IMG/VR virus record: IMGVR_UViG_3300028025_001572
Location: 1 to 30,158 of that record
Length of the DNA: 30,158 nt
Direction: 5' to 3' (one strand)
Source of the DNA: a virus
Under the pieces are notes generated by a model, which did not search any database, was not told the DNA's origin, and saw nothing but the letters and a program-made list of their open reading frames with translations. Each line of letters opens with the position of its first letter. Position 1 is the stretch's first letter. Shown one piece after another: positions 1-6,932 of this stretch. The translations under genes were made by a program, and so were the position numbers.

Positions 1-57
1 GATTCTGAGCTTGGCATTGGCATGACAACGCTTGGCTCTGGGATGATGGTGCAGTAA
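1..57 (+). CDS. C-terminal end of an upstream gene (partial)
   Basis: An open frame enters from the left edge and ends at TAA 55-57, giving 18 residues that start DSELG and end GSGMMVQ. The stop overlaps the next start by one base (TAATG), the same coupling seen between many genes further on, which supports it being a real gene end. Too little remains to assign a function. In T7-like genomes the large terminase or another late gene could lie here, but nothing visible shows that. Confidence 0.5.
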   Translation, partial: DSELGIGMTTLGSGMMVQ

Positions 58-746
58 TGGCAACGATGTATCAAAAGAAGCTTGCCATGCGCCGAGGCAC
101 ATCGGACATTGAGCGTTTGGCAAAGCAATACCAACAAGAAATCGCTGGTATCTCTGGCGAATACAAAAAACAATACTCAGCATATGCCGCTGGCATTGGA
201 CAAAAAGAAGAAGTCTTTAACGTCCAGAAAAAAGCCTATGAAGAAAAGTTTGGCTCATACCTTGGTAAGGTTTCTGAGTACAACACAAGCATGAATGCCT
301 ACTCAACTGCCGTTGATGAGTATTTAAAGAAGGAAGCAGAAACTCAAGAGCGAGTAATGGAGCTTCCACGAGACAAATATGGAAAAATTTATTACGATGT
401 AAAGGGAAAAAGAGCTGGTTTGACAGAGTTGGTTGACAATCCAAAAGCTTATGGTTTTGAATATGTGGTTAGTCCATTTGAAGCTGGCTTTCGAGGGACA
501 AGCAAGGTTATTGCCAAGCCAATTAATACATTAACTAAACCAGTTGCGCCTACTACCCCAGAAAAGTTTGCTGAAGCACAACCAGAGATGCCAGCCATTG
601 GTGAGTTTGACGCTTCACAGTTTGAAGCAAAGAAAACTCAGGCAGAACAAACTCTCAAGCGTGAAGTTGGTGAGCGAAGAGCTGCCAAGCTGGGCGCTGT
701 CTCTCGCAAAGCAACACGACCCCTACTCGGAGGAGCAACACCATGA
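57..746 (+). CDS. Hypothetical coiled-coil protein, possibly virion-associated
   Basis: This 229-residue protein is rich in Lys, Glu, Gln and Tyr over residues 15-105, with heptad-like spacing that suggests an extended helical or coiled-coil region. A Pro-rich linker follows at about 152-180, and the basic C-terminus ends RKATRPLLGG. That kind of tail (basic, then RPLL) is seen in uncharacterised proteins next to head genes of T7-like environmental phages; this is recalled from family patterns, not checked. The start is coupled to the upstream stop by TAATG, and the stop overlaps the next ATG (ATGA at 743-746). A structural or assembly role is inferred from position only. Confidence 0.75.
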   Translation: MATMYQKKLAMRRGTSDIERLAKQYQQEIAGISGEYKKQYSAYAAGIGQKEEVFNVQKKAYEEKFGSYLGKVSEYNTSMNAYSTAVDEYLKKEAETQERVMELPRDKYGKIYYDVKGKRAGLTELVDNPKAYGFEYVVSPFEAGFRGTSKVIAKPINTLTKPVAPTTPEKFAEAQPEMPAIGEFDASQFEAKKTQAEQTLKREVGERRAAKLGAVSRKATRPLLGGATP

Positions 747-904
747 AAGAAACATCCAAAATGCAAGCCAAGGTCGCTAAAGTCATGCGTGAGTACAAGG
801 CTGGCAAGTTGCACTCTGGCGGTGATGGCAAGGTTGTCAAGAATCCCAAGCAAGCCGTGGCAATTGCCATGTCTGAAGCTGGCATGAAACAAAAGGCTAA
901 GTGA
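743..904 (+). CDS. Small DUF6496-like protein
   Basis: This 53-residue basic protein overlaps its upstream neighbour by four bases (ATGA) and its own TGA (902-904) overlaps the next ATG. The pattern KVMREYKAGKLHSG, then a short Lys/Val stretch, then KQAVAIAMSEAG matches what I know of the DUF6496 family: small proteins found widely in phages and in some bacteria, with a conserved yKxGkLhSG motif and a helix ending in AiaiAlseA. No function is established for the family. The end-to-end coupling with both neighbours suggests translation as part of the head-gene operon, perhaps as a minor DNA- or head-associated protein. Confidence 0.8.
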   Translation: MKETSKMQAKVAKVMREYKAGKLHSGGDGKVVKNPKQAVAIAMSEAGMKQKAK

Positions 905-1359
905 TGGCAACACGAAACATGCTTGAAGATGTTGAGTTGGAAGAGAACGAGGAAGAGTATTCCTGTCCAATCGCAACAAAAGACTTGGCTGAAAATCTAA
1001 AAGCTCGTAACTATGCCTTTGAGTATTACGGCTATGGCCCTGCCAACCCAAATGACATGAAGAACAACGAAGTCTTCTGGATACGCAAGTCCGTCATGCT
1101 CAATACCTCTGTTGAAGAGGCCATGGGTATGCGTTGCGGTAACTGTGCGGCATTCATTGTCACCAGTCAGATGATGGATTGCATTAAAGCTGGCATTGAA
1201 GCCAAGCGTCCAGAGCAAGAAGCTGGCTATGACGAGGATGTGGTGGAAGCCGCTGGTCTTGGCTATTGCGAACTGTTGCATTTCAAGTGTGCTGACAGCC
1301 GAACATGCGATGCGTGGCTGGTTGGTGGCCCAATCACTGACGAAATGGAAGACGACTGA
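904..1359 (+). CDS. Cysteine-rich protein with a HiPIP-like CxxCxxF motif
   Basis: This 151-residue acidic protein is read from ATG 904, which overlaps the upstream TGA; a GTG directly before it at 901 would add one residue. Cysteines cluster in the second half: C78-GN-C81-AAF, C93, then G-Y-C122, C129 and C135-DAW. The CxxCxxF element and the closing C-x-A-W resemble the high-potential iron-sulfur protein family, in which four Cys bind a 4Fe-4S cluster. Order and spacing are only partly the same, and two further Cys are present, so a metal or cluster site is an inference. The position between small head genes is conserved-looking and suggests a minor virion component. It lacks a signal peptide or membrane segment. 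Confidence 0.7.
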   Translation: MATRNMLEDVELEENEEEYSCPIATKDLAENLKARNYAFEYYGYGPANPNDMKNNEVFWIRKSVMLNTSVEEAMGMRCGNCAAFIVTSQMMDCIKAGIEAKRPEQEAGYDEDVVEAAGLGYCELLHFKCADSRTCDAWLVGGPITDEMEDD

Positions 1360-1952
1360 TGGCTGTCATAACAGTAACTCGTGAGTCAGACACAACCAAC
1401 GCAAGACACGTTGTACTCACTCATAAAAACAATGCTGGCACACAAGTGGTTGCTGGCGCTGATGCGCCTGTCATCATGGTTGACGTTAACCATCAGCGTA
1501 ATCACGATGGTCGTGCTTACTATGCCTACAAGATTGCGCCAGACACCGCTCCATTGGCGGCAGGCGCAAGCATTGACATTGTGATGGCCTCACCATCTGG
1601 CGTGTACCCGCATGTAACCATTGATGGCATGTGCTTGGGGGACGCAGAGCTGTACATCTACGAAAGTACAGCAACAACTGGCGGCACAGCATTCACGCCA
1701 ATCAACAGAAACCGCAACTACGCTGTCAGCAATCCAAGCCAAGTCGCAATGGTTGTTAACCCAACAGTCACATCAGTTGGTGATGTGTTATCTGCTGAAT
1801 TGATTGCAGGCGGCGCAGGCAAAAAATCTGGTGGTGGATCTATTGGGTCAATGGAATATGTGCTGAAGCCACTGACAAATTATTTGTTTAGATTGACCAA
1901 CGTGAATGGCGTGTCACACGCAGCACATTTGCAACTTGAGTGGTACGAATAA
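1359..1952 (+). CDS. Beta-rich virion protein, likely head decoration or fibre-like
   Basis: The ATG overlaps the preceding stop (TGATG at 1357-1361). The 197 residues are rich in Thr, Val, Gly and Asn and lack long helices, as in beta-sandwich virion proteins. Near residues 103-122 it carries a YESTATTGGTAFTPINRNRN-type segment and ends in LEWYE. A GTa-tpiNrNRNs segment followed by a C-terminal L-x-LEWYE is, from memory, typical of a phage family encoded beside capsid genes and often considered a head decoration or surface protein. Function is inferred from this pattern and from its place ahead of the portal. It is not the major capsid protein, which lies at 5723. Confidence 0.7.
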   Translation: MAVITVTRESDTTNARHVVLTHKNNAGTQVVAGADAPVIMVDVNHQRNHDGRAYYAYKIAPDTAPLAAGASIDIVMASPSGVYPHVTIDGMCLGDAELYIYESTATTGGTAFTPINRNRNYAVSNPSQVAMVVNPTVTSVGDVLSAELIAGGAGKKSGGGSIGSMEYVLKPLTNYLFRLTNVNGVSHAAHLQLEWYE

Positions 1953-1962
1953 AGGACAGATC

Positions 1963-2121
1963 ATGAAAGAAGTTTGGGACAAACCAAGACCAAAAGACAT
2001 AGGCAAACCAAAGGAGCTGTCTTCTGTTGAAAAGCGCAATGCCATGCGTCGAGCGGCTAAAGCTGGTAGACCATATCCAAACTTGGTCGATAACATGGCG
2101 GCGGCAAGGGAAAAGAAGTGA
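1963..2121 (+). CDS. Small basic hypothetical protein
   Basis: The start chosen is ATG 1963, with AAAGGA at 1951-1956 as ribosome-binding site; a longer reading from 1906 has no such site and would overlap the upstream gene. The product has 52 residues, is rich in Lys, Arg and Pro, and contains a helix-like central stretch (SVEKRNAMRRAAKAGRPYPN). Its stop overlaps the next gene's GTG (GTGA at 2118-2121). The family is not recognised. Basic charge and location among head genes would allow DNA or capsid contact, but nothing shows it. Confidence 0.7.
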   Translation: MKEVWDKPRPKDIGKPKELSSVEKRNAMRRAAKAGRPYPNLVDNMAAAREKK

Positions 2122-2441
2122 GCAAGTACAAAGATCCAGAGGGTGGGCTGACAGAAGCTGGCAGACGCAAGTTTGAAAGCTCTGGTGAAAGCAAAAACCT
2201 GCAAGCTGGTGTCAAAGAGAAGAACCCAGCAGGTCAAGCTTTGCGCCGTAAGGGTAGCTTTCTGACCCGCTTCTACACAAATCCAAGTGGGCCTTTGGTT
2301 GATGAAGATGGTGAGCCAACACGACTGGCTTTGGCGGCAAACGCATGGGGTGAGCCAGTGCCAAGGACTGCGGCATCAGCAGCAAGACTCGCCGCCAAGG
2401 GGCGCAACATGTTAGAGAAATACGAATTGCAAAAGGGTTGA
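2118..2441 (+). CDS. DUF6321-like protein
   Basis: The product has 107 residues and starts at GTG 2118, overlapping the upstream TGA by four bases. Key stretches are KYKDPEGGLTEAGRRKFE, a basic middle with RRKGSFLTRFYTNPSGP, and RLALAANAWGEPVP followed by AAKGRNMLEKY. This string of motifs matches what I know of the DUF6321 family in phages, where small basic proteins of about 100 residues lie near portal genes. No biochemical role is known to me. The net positive charge suggests nucleic-acid or head contact. The portal gene starts one base after its stop, so both are probably translated together. Confidence 0.8.
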   Translation: MSKYKDPEGGLTEAGRRKFESSGESKNLQAGVKEKNPAGQALRRKGSFLTRFYTNPSGPLVDEDGEPTRLALAANAWGEPVPRTAASAARLAAKGRNMLEKYELQKG

Positions 2442-2442
2442 T

Positions 2443-4050
2443 ATGGAATACGATAAAAAAGCACCAGGCGGTATGCGGCTGAGTCCTGAGCAGATCTTGA
2501 AGCGCCAGCAAGTAGCGCAGACAAAGAAAGATGAGTTTCAGCAGCTATACCAAGATGCCTACGAATTTGCCTTGCCCCAGCGCCAGCTATACGGCGTGTG
2601 GGAAGGCGGCTCTGTTGGCTCCAAGAAGATGCAACGTGTCTTTGACTCGACAGCCATCAACTCTACCCAGCGGTTTGCCAATCGCTTGCAGTCTGTGGTG
2701 TTCCCGCCTCAGCGCAAGTGGGCCAAGCTAGAAGCTGGTAGCCAGATTCCATTTGAGCGTAAGGCTCAGGCACAAGCCATCTTTGATCAGTACTCTGACG
2801 AGATGTTCACAGTGCTGAAGCAGTCAAACTTTGACATTGCCATTGGTGAATTCTTGCTGGACTTGGCTGTGGGTACAGCTTGCATGATGGTTCAGCCTGG
2901 CGACGATGTGAACCCCATCAACTTTATCCCTGTGCCACTGTTCTTGGTGAGCTACGAAGAGGGTGCAAATGGTCAGGTGGACAATGTCTACCGCCGTATG
3001 CGTATGAAGGGTGAGGCTATCCAGCGCCAGTGGCCTGATGCCGAGATCCCAGAAGAGATGGCTCGACGCATTGAGCAAAAGCCAACAGACGAGATCGAGC
3101 TGTTGGAAGCCACCATCTATGACGCAAACCGTGGTGACTATTGCTACCATGTGATTGACCGTGTCAGCAAGACAGAGATTGTCTACCGCCGCCGCAAGAT
3201 GTCACCATGGGTGATCAGCCGCTACATGAAGGTTGCTGGTGAGATCTATGGTCGTGGGCCATTGATTACCGCCCTGCCTGACATCAAGACGCTGAACAAG
3301 ACCAAGGAACTGTTGCTCAAGAACGCATCTTTGGCTGTGGCTGGCGTATATACAGCGGCAGATGATGGCGTATTGAACCCAAACACTGTCAAGATCGTGC
3401 CTGGTGCAATCATCCCTGTGGCTAGAAACGGTGGGCCACAAGGCCCAGCACTGCTGCCACTGCCACGGTCAGGCGACTTCAACGTCAGCCAACTGATCAT
3501 CAACGACATGGTGCAGAACATCAAGCGCATCTTGCTGGATGAATCGTTGCCTCCAGACAACATGTCTGCCAGATCTGCCACTGAGATCGTTGAGCGCATG
3601 AAGGAACTGGCTCAAAACTTGGGTTCAGCCTTTGGTCGTCTGATCAACGAAACCATGATCCCGCTGGTTGCCAAGATCCTTGAGGTCATGGACGAGCGTG
3701 GCTTGATTGATATGCCTTTGCGGGTCAATGGCTTGGAGGTCAAGGTTGTCCCAGTGGCTCCATTGGCTATGGCCCAGAACATGGAAGAGGTCAATGCCAT
3801 CATGCAATTCATGCAGATCGCCCAAGGGCTTGGCACTGACGGTCAACTGGCTATCAAGGGTGATGTGCTGGTGGATTACTTGGCTGACAAGCTGGGTGTG
3901 CCAGCGGCTGTCAGGAACACTGCGGCTGAACGTGCTGTCCTGATGGAAGACATGCAAGCGCAACAAATGCAACAGGCCATGGCTATGCAACAGCAGATGG
4001 CTATGCAAGCCCAAGGCGCACTGCCAGCACCTGAAGGAGCGCCAGTTTGA
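2443..4050 (+). CDS. Portal protein (T7-like head-tail connector)
   Basis: The 535-residue product is almost the length of the T7 portal (536). It would form the dodecameric ring at one capsid vertex through which DNA is packaged and ejected. Supporting stretches are an N-terminal helical part (RQQVAQTKKDEFQQLYQDAYEFALP, residues 25-49), VFDSTAINSTQRFANRLQS near 67-85 and IGEFLLDLAVGTACMM near 136-151. A later segment has MSARSATEIVERMKEL and LGSAFGRLINE, features of the T7-type head-tail connector family. The C-terminus (about 503-535) is rich in Gln, Met and Ala, like the flexible tail of other members. It is followed by the Bbp19-like and scaffold genes in the usual order. The ATG lies one base after the upstream stop. 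Confidence 0.95.
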   Translation: MEYDKKAPGGMRLSPEQILKRQQVAQTKKDEFQQLYQDAYEFALPQRQLYGVWEGGSVGSKKMQRVFDSTAINSTQRFANRLQSVVFPPQRKWAKLEAGSQIPFERKAQAQAIFDQYSDEMFTVLKQSNFDIAIGEFLLDLAVGTACMMVQPGDDVNPINFIPVPLFLVSYEEGANGQVDNVYRRMRMKGEAIQRQWPDAEIPEEMARRIEQKPTDEIELLEATIYDANRGDYCYHVIDRVSKTEIVYRRRKMSPWVISRYMKVAGEIYGRGPLITALPDIKTLNKTKELLLKNASLAVAGVYTAADDGVLNPNTVKIVPGAIIPVARNGGPQGPALLPLPRSGDFNVSQLIINDMVQNIKRILLDESLPPDNMSARSATEIVERMKELAQNLGSAFGRLINETMIPLVAKILEVMDERGLIDMPLRVNGLEVKVVPVAPLAMAQNMEEVNAIMQFMQIAQGLGTDGQLAIKGDVLVDYLADKLGVPAAVRNTAAERAVLMEDMQAQQMQQAMAMQQQMAMQAQGALPAPEGAPV

Positions 4051-4310
4051 GCTGGGAAGAATTAGAGGCTATTGGACAGCCTACTGATGTCAGGGAAGTC
4101 GAGCAAAAGAGGGAAGACCTAGCTCGGCTGACCCTGCGTGTATTTGGCACTGAGGACGGCTTAAAGCTTCTCCAGTGGCTCAAAGACATGTATGTGAATG
4201 TGCCTGTCGCCGTGCCAGGTACGGACTCTTCACACGCCTATTTTGCCGAAGGGCAGAGGACGGTGGTGAGGGAAATTGAAGCACGGATTAACCAAGCGAG
4301 GAAAATTTGA
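4047..4310 (+). CDS. Bbp19-like head protein
   Basis: This 87-residue protein starts at TTG 4047, which overlaps the portal stop by four bases (TTGA); AAGGAG at 4034-4039 is a good ribosome-binding site. The segment FGTEDGLKLLQWLKDMY followed by YFAEGQRTVVREIEARI matches the pattern I associate with the Bbp19-like phage family: a small helical protein with an F-x-t-x-x-G-x-x-vL-x-x-L core and an F-x-eGqR-x-vv-x-x-I motif. Such genes usually sit between portal and scaffold, as here. The exact role in head assembly is unknown. Confidence 0.85.
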   Translation: MSWEELEAIGQPTDVREVEQKREDLARLTLRVFGTEDGLKLLQWLKDMYVNVPVAVPGTDSSHAYFAEGQRTVVREIEARINQARKI

Positions 4311-5101
4311 CCACTGAAGCAACAACTGACCAACCCGCATCCAGCGGCCTATTGGACAATGTGCAAGTGACTGATGAAAGCACTCCATCAAATCCACAGG
4401 CCGTAGAGATTGAACACCGATCTGACACCACTGCGGCAACCAGTAAAGCACCCACAGGCGAGGATGACCCCCTAGAACGTCCAGACTTTTGGCCTGAGAA
4501 CTTCTGGAAGAAAGACTCCAACGAACCCGATCTAGAAGGCATTGCCAAGTCTTGGTCAGATCTGCGTAAGCAAATCAGCCAAGGCAAGCACAAAGCGCCA
4601 GCAGACGGAAAGTACGATATGAAAGCCTTTGGCGACAATGCTGAAGACAACCCCATGGCTAACACCCTGACTGGTTGGGCAAAGGACAATGGGCTGTCTC
4701 AGGCGGCTTTTGACGACTTGGTCAGCAACCTACAGACTCAGGCTCAGGAGATCATGGGCGGGGACATGGTAGACCCAGCTCAGGAACTGAAAGCCCTTGG
4801 CCCCAATGGGAAAGCCATGGTAGACGGCATGGTGAACTGGGCTAGAGGCTTGGTTAACAAGGGAGTCTGGTCGGCAGACGACTTTGAGGAGTTCAAGATC
4901 ATGGGCGGCACAGCTCGTGGAATCAGGGCTTTGATGAAGGTCAGGGAGTCTTATGAAGGACGTATCCCAATTGAGTCTGCCCCCCTGCCTGGCTCTTCCA
5001 GCAAGGATGAGCTGTACCAGATGGTGCAAGATCCCAAGTACAAGACGGATGCTGCATATCGCCAGAAGGTAGAGAAGATGTTCCAAGCGACATTTAAGTA
5101 A
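4307..5101 (+). CDS. Capsid assembly (scaffolding) protein
   Basis: Translation starts at TTG 4307, overlapping the upstream TGA by four bases, with GCGAGGA just before it. The 264-residue acidic, soluble protein has a disordered, Thr/Ser/Pro-rich N-terminus (about 1-65) and then a helical body with RPDFWPENFW and KAPADGKYDM. The C-terminal stretch, with KDELYQMVQDPKYKTDAAYRQKVEKMF, ends in a short basic helix, which in scaffold proteins is the part that binds the inner capsid surface. T7 scaffold has about 307 residues. Its place between portal and major capsid and the family-like P-D-x-x-e-nFW start support the call. A terminator follows at 5129. Confidence 0.88.
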   Translation: MTTEATTDQPASSGLLDNVQVTDESTPSNPQAVEIEHRSDTTAATSKAPTGEDDPLERPDFWPENFWKKDSNEPDLEGIAKSWSDLRKQISQGKHKAPADGKYDMKAFGDNAEDNPMANTLTGWAKDNGLSQAAFDDLVSNLQTQAQEIMGGDMVDPAQELKALGPNGKAMVDGMVNWARGLVNKGVWSADDFEEFKIMGGTARGIRALMKVRESYEGRIPIESAPLPGSSSKDELYQMVQDPKYKTDAAYRQKVEKMFQATFK

Positions 5102-5128
5102 AATCTCCAAGGCAAGCAGTTGCCCCTT

Positions 5129-5157
5129 AGCCCCTACTTGCGTGGGGGCTTTTTTTA
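5129..5157 (+). terminator. Rho-independent terminator after the scaffold gene
   Basis: AGCCCC (5129-5134) pairs with GGGGCT (5145-5150) around a short loop and is followed by a run of T at 5150-5156. It stands 28 bases after the scaffold stop and would separate the portal-scaffold transcript from the separately promoted capsid gene. The sequence around it closely resembles the terminator at 29375-29397. Confidence 0.85.
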
Positions 5158-5178
5158 TGCCATACTTAACTCCGTCAG

Positions 5179-5257
5179 CGTAACGGCACGACACCTAAAG
5201 CCCTTTGGCTCTAGCTTTCTATCCCTTATTTTGGGACACGCCGTTACGTGGAAAGCT
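5179..5257 (+). ncRNA. Candidate pseudoknotted RNA upstream of the capsid gene
   Basis: CGTAACGGC (5179-5187) is perfectly complementary to GCCGTTACG (5240-5248). Inside this nine-pair stem lie AGCC-CTTT-GGCT (5199-5210) and TCCC/GGGA (5222-5236). The inner AGCTTTC (5213-5219) is complementary to GAAAGCT (5251-5257), which lies outside the stem, so both helices together would form a pseudoknot. I compared it by eye with HDV-like, twister, pistol and hammerhead ribozyme cores and could not match any. It may be a structured leader, a ribozyme-like element or a processing site; existence as an RNA is inferred. Confidence 0.35.
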
Positions 5258-5549
5258 GGAACCAGAGGGTTTTTTCTTTCCCGACTCGGGAACTATGCGG
5301 CACGTCGGTGGTAGAACCTTAAATAACCCTGTTACACGAGCAAGCCAGAGCGGGGATGGTGGGCTAAGAATAGAGCCAGGTGGTAGGCCAGAAATGGCTG
5401 TAAGTCTGTTCAGTGCGATGCGATGACATGGCTCCGTAGGGCATGCATTCAAGCATAAGCGAACCTTGATTTTGATCACGGTAAGGCTGTGCTTTGCTCC
5501 AACATTCACCATAGGGCATATATATAAGTTAGATAATTGTTAACAGGTG

Positions 5550-5580
5550 TTGACAAGTGTTAAGAACTGATATATATAAT
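5550..5580 (+). promoter_or_regulatory. Sigma70-like promoter for the capsid gene
   Basis: A consensus -35 TTGACA at 5550-5555 and a consensus -10 TATAAT at 5575-5580 are separated by 19 bases, slightly longer than the ideal 17. The patch is the most AT-rich part of the region, with GTGTT repeated beside the -35 box. Transcription would begin near 5587, leaving a leader of about 135 bases before the capsid ATG. This would let the host polymerase make extra capsid mRNA after the terminator at 5129. Confidence 0.6.
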
Positions 5581-5722
5581 GTAAGCATAGGCATATCTGG
5601 CAACAGACCCTTAACCGCAGTGGATACTGAAGAGTGGCTGGCTTAACCAGCAAGCATTCGGCCCTGACTTTCAGGCTTACCGTGGCGAGAACCCAACTTA
5701 ATCAACCATGTGAGGTATCCAA

Positions 5723-6565
5723 ATGAGCATTTCTTTAAGCAATGCCTTTGTTACTCTATTCGATGCGGAAGTCAAGCAAGCCTACCAAGGTAAGGCAATG
5801 CTGGTTCCAGCGGTTCGCCAGCGTCGTGGAGTCGAAGGTTCAACTGTCAAGTTCCCTAAAGTCGGTCGTGGTGTTGCCACTGTCCGTGTTCCCCAAACTG
5901 ATGTTACCCCTCTGAACGTTGGCTTCAGCTCTGTCACTTTGACATTGGCTGACTACAACGCTGCTGAGTACTCTGACATCTTCTCCCAAGCTAAAGTCAA
6001 CTTTGACGAGCGCCAAGAATTGGTGCAAGTTGTTGCTGGCGCTATGGGTCGCCGTCAAGACCAGATGATTCTGGATGCCTTGGCTGCTTCCAGCACCAGC
6101 TTGACTGTTGCTAACAGCATCGGTGGCTCTACTACCAACATGAACGTGGCTAAACTCCGTGAAGCCAAGCGTCTGTTGGACAAAGGTAACGTTCCTCCTG
6201 ATGGTCGTCACATCATCATCCACGCTAACGGCTTGTCTAACTTGCTGTCTGAAACCAGCGTGACCAGCTCCGACTTCAACAGTGTGAAAGCATTGGTGCA
6301 AGGCGACATCAACACATTCTTGGGCTTCCAGTTCCATGTGTTGGGTGACCGCTCTGAAGGTGGTTTGGCTATCGACGGCTCTCTTGACCGCACTTGCTTT
6401 GCATTCCACAAGGATGCAGTTGGCTACGGTGAAGGTATTGCCATGCGTACTGAGATCAACTACATCGCCGAGAAGACTTCTTGGTTGGTGAACGAAGTCT
6501 TCAGTGCTGGCGCTGTTGCTATTGACGATGAAGGTATCGTCAAGATCACCTGCCGTGAAACTTAA
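5723..6565 (+). CDS. Major capsid protein
   Basis: This 280-residue protein is shorter than T7 gp10A (about 345). It begins with a typical capsid start (MSISLSNAFVTLFDAEVKQAYQ), then GSTVKFPKVG and a beta-rich stretch (TPLNVGFSSVTLTLADYNAAEYSDIF), followed by a long helix with VVAGAMGRRQDQMILDAL. The C-terminal half has RHIIIHANGLSNLL and FLGFQFHVLGDRSEGGL, as in the HK97-fold capsids of T7-like environmental phages. It would form the icosahedral shell. Its own promoter (5550) and leader, the ribosome-binding site GTGAGG at 5710-5715 and the neighbouring scaffold gene fit a highly expressed capsid. All 15 Arg codons are of the CGN type, a useful contrast with the right end of the window. Confidence 0.93.
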   Translation: MSISLSNAFVTLFDAEVKQAYQGKAMLVPAVRQRRGVEGSTVKFPKVGRGVATVRVPQTDVTPLNVGFSSVTLTLADYNAAEYSDIFSQAKVNFDERQELVQVVAGAMGRRQDQMILDALAASSTSLTVANSIGGSTTNMNVAKLREAKRLLDKGNVPPDGRHIIIHANGLSNLLSETSVTSSDFNSVKALVQGDINTFLGFQFHVLGDRSEGGLAIDGSLDRTCFAFHKDAVGYGEGIAMRTEINYIAEKTSWLVNEVFSAGAVAIDDEGIVKITCRET

Positions 6566-6579
6566 TCTAGGAGACTAAC

Positions 6580-6861
6580 ATGGCTTTTTCTAGCACTGGC
6601 TTTAACACAATTGGTGGTCAATCTAAGGCTGGCAATGCACCCTCGATTTATACCTACGCAAGCGCTGACGCACAAAGTGTGATCCGTGCCTCTGGGTATT
6701 TCAACTCGGTTGCATCCATCCTCAAGGTTGGCGATTTGATTTTCTGCTACTCGGCAACTGGTGGCACACCTGTAATGTCTACCGCTTATGTGGTCAGCAA
6801 CGCTTCTGGCGTGGTTGACATCACTGACGGCGTGACCGTTACTGCAACTGACACCGATTAA
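6580..6861 (+). CDS. Small beta-rich head protein
   Basis: The product has 93 residues and starts at ATG 6580 after a good AGGAG site (TAGGAGA at about 6569-6575). It is rich in Ser, Thr, Ala, Val and Gly, has one Cys and ends in an acidic DITDGVTVTATDTD-like strand. Its pattern (SVASILKVGDLIFCY, then a val-x-asGvVdI segment) looks like a small beta-barrel or sandwich. Genes of this size directly after the capsid gene in T7-like phages are often decoration or stabilising proteins; the family is not named here. It lies between the capsid gene and the terminator at 6880, so it is likely made at high levels with the capsid. Confidence 0.75.
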   Translation: MAFSSTGFNTIGGQSKAGNAPSIYTYASADAQSVIRASGYFNSVASILKVGDLIFCYSATGGTPVMSTAYVVSNASGVVDITDGVTVTATDTD

Positions 6862-6879
6862 TCGGTAGTCAATCTGAAC

Positions 6880-6915
6880 AGGCCAGTCACTGAGTATTCG
6901 GGGGCTGGCCTTTCT
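6880..6915 (+). terminator. Probable terminator after the capsid operon
   Basis: AGGCCAG (6880-6886) is complementary to CTGGCCT (6905-6911), with an 18-base loop and a short TTTCT tail. The stem is strong but the T run is short, so termination may be partial, allowing read-through into the tail genes. Late-gene terminators just after the capsid gene are known in T7. Confidence 0.6.
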
Positions 6916-6932
6916 CACATTAAGAGGTAACT

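Larger units (their letters stand above)
5158..5722 (+). other. Gene-free capsid leader region with several hairpins
   Basis: No credible protein gene covers this stretch; the open frames in it have no ribosome-binding site and no family-like sequence. It contains many self-complementary segments: 5179-5257 (see separate entry), TTCCCGA/TCGGGAA at 5278-5292, GGCT/AGCC at about 5362-5377, GCCA-GAAA-TGGC (a GAAA tetraloop hairpin) near 5387-5398, GCTGG/CCAGC at 5637-5651 and CCTGA/TCAGG at 5663-5675. The last two lie in the presumed 5' untranslated leader of the capsid mRNA. A very AT-rich patch at about 5518-5590 holds the promoter. No tRNA could be folded from it by eye. Confidence 0.6.

Noticed and set aside
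5205-5512. Open frames of 64-97 residues on both strands in the capsid leader.
   Set aside because: No ribosome-binding sites, low-complexity or basic nonsense-like proteins, and the DNA is full of hairpins instead.
6540-6600. A programmed frameshift at the capsid gene end joining it to the next gene, as in T7 gp10B.
   Set aside because: No slippery heptamer is visible before the capsid stop, and the next gene has its own AGGAG site and ATG.
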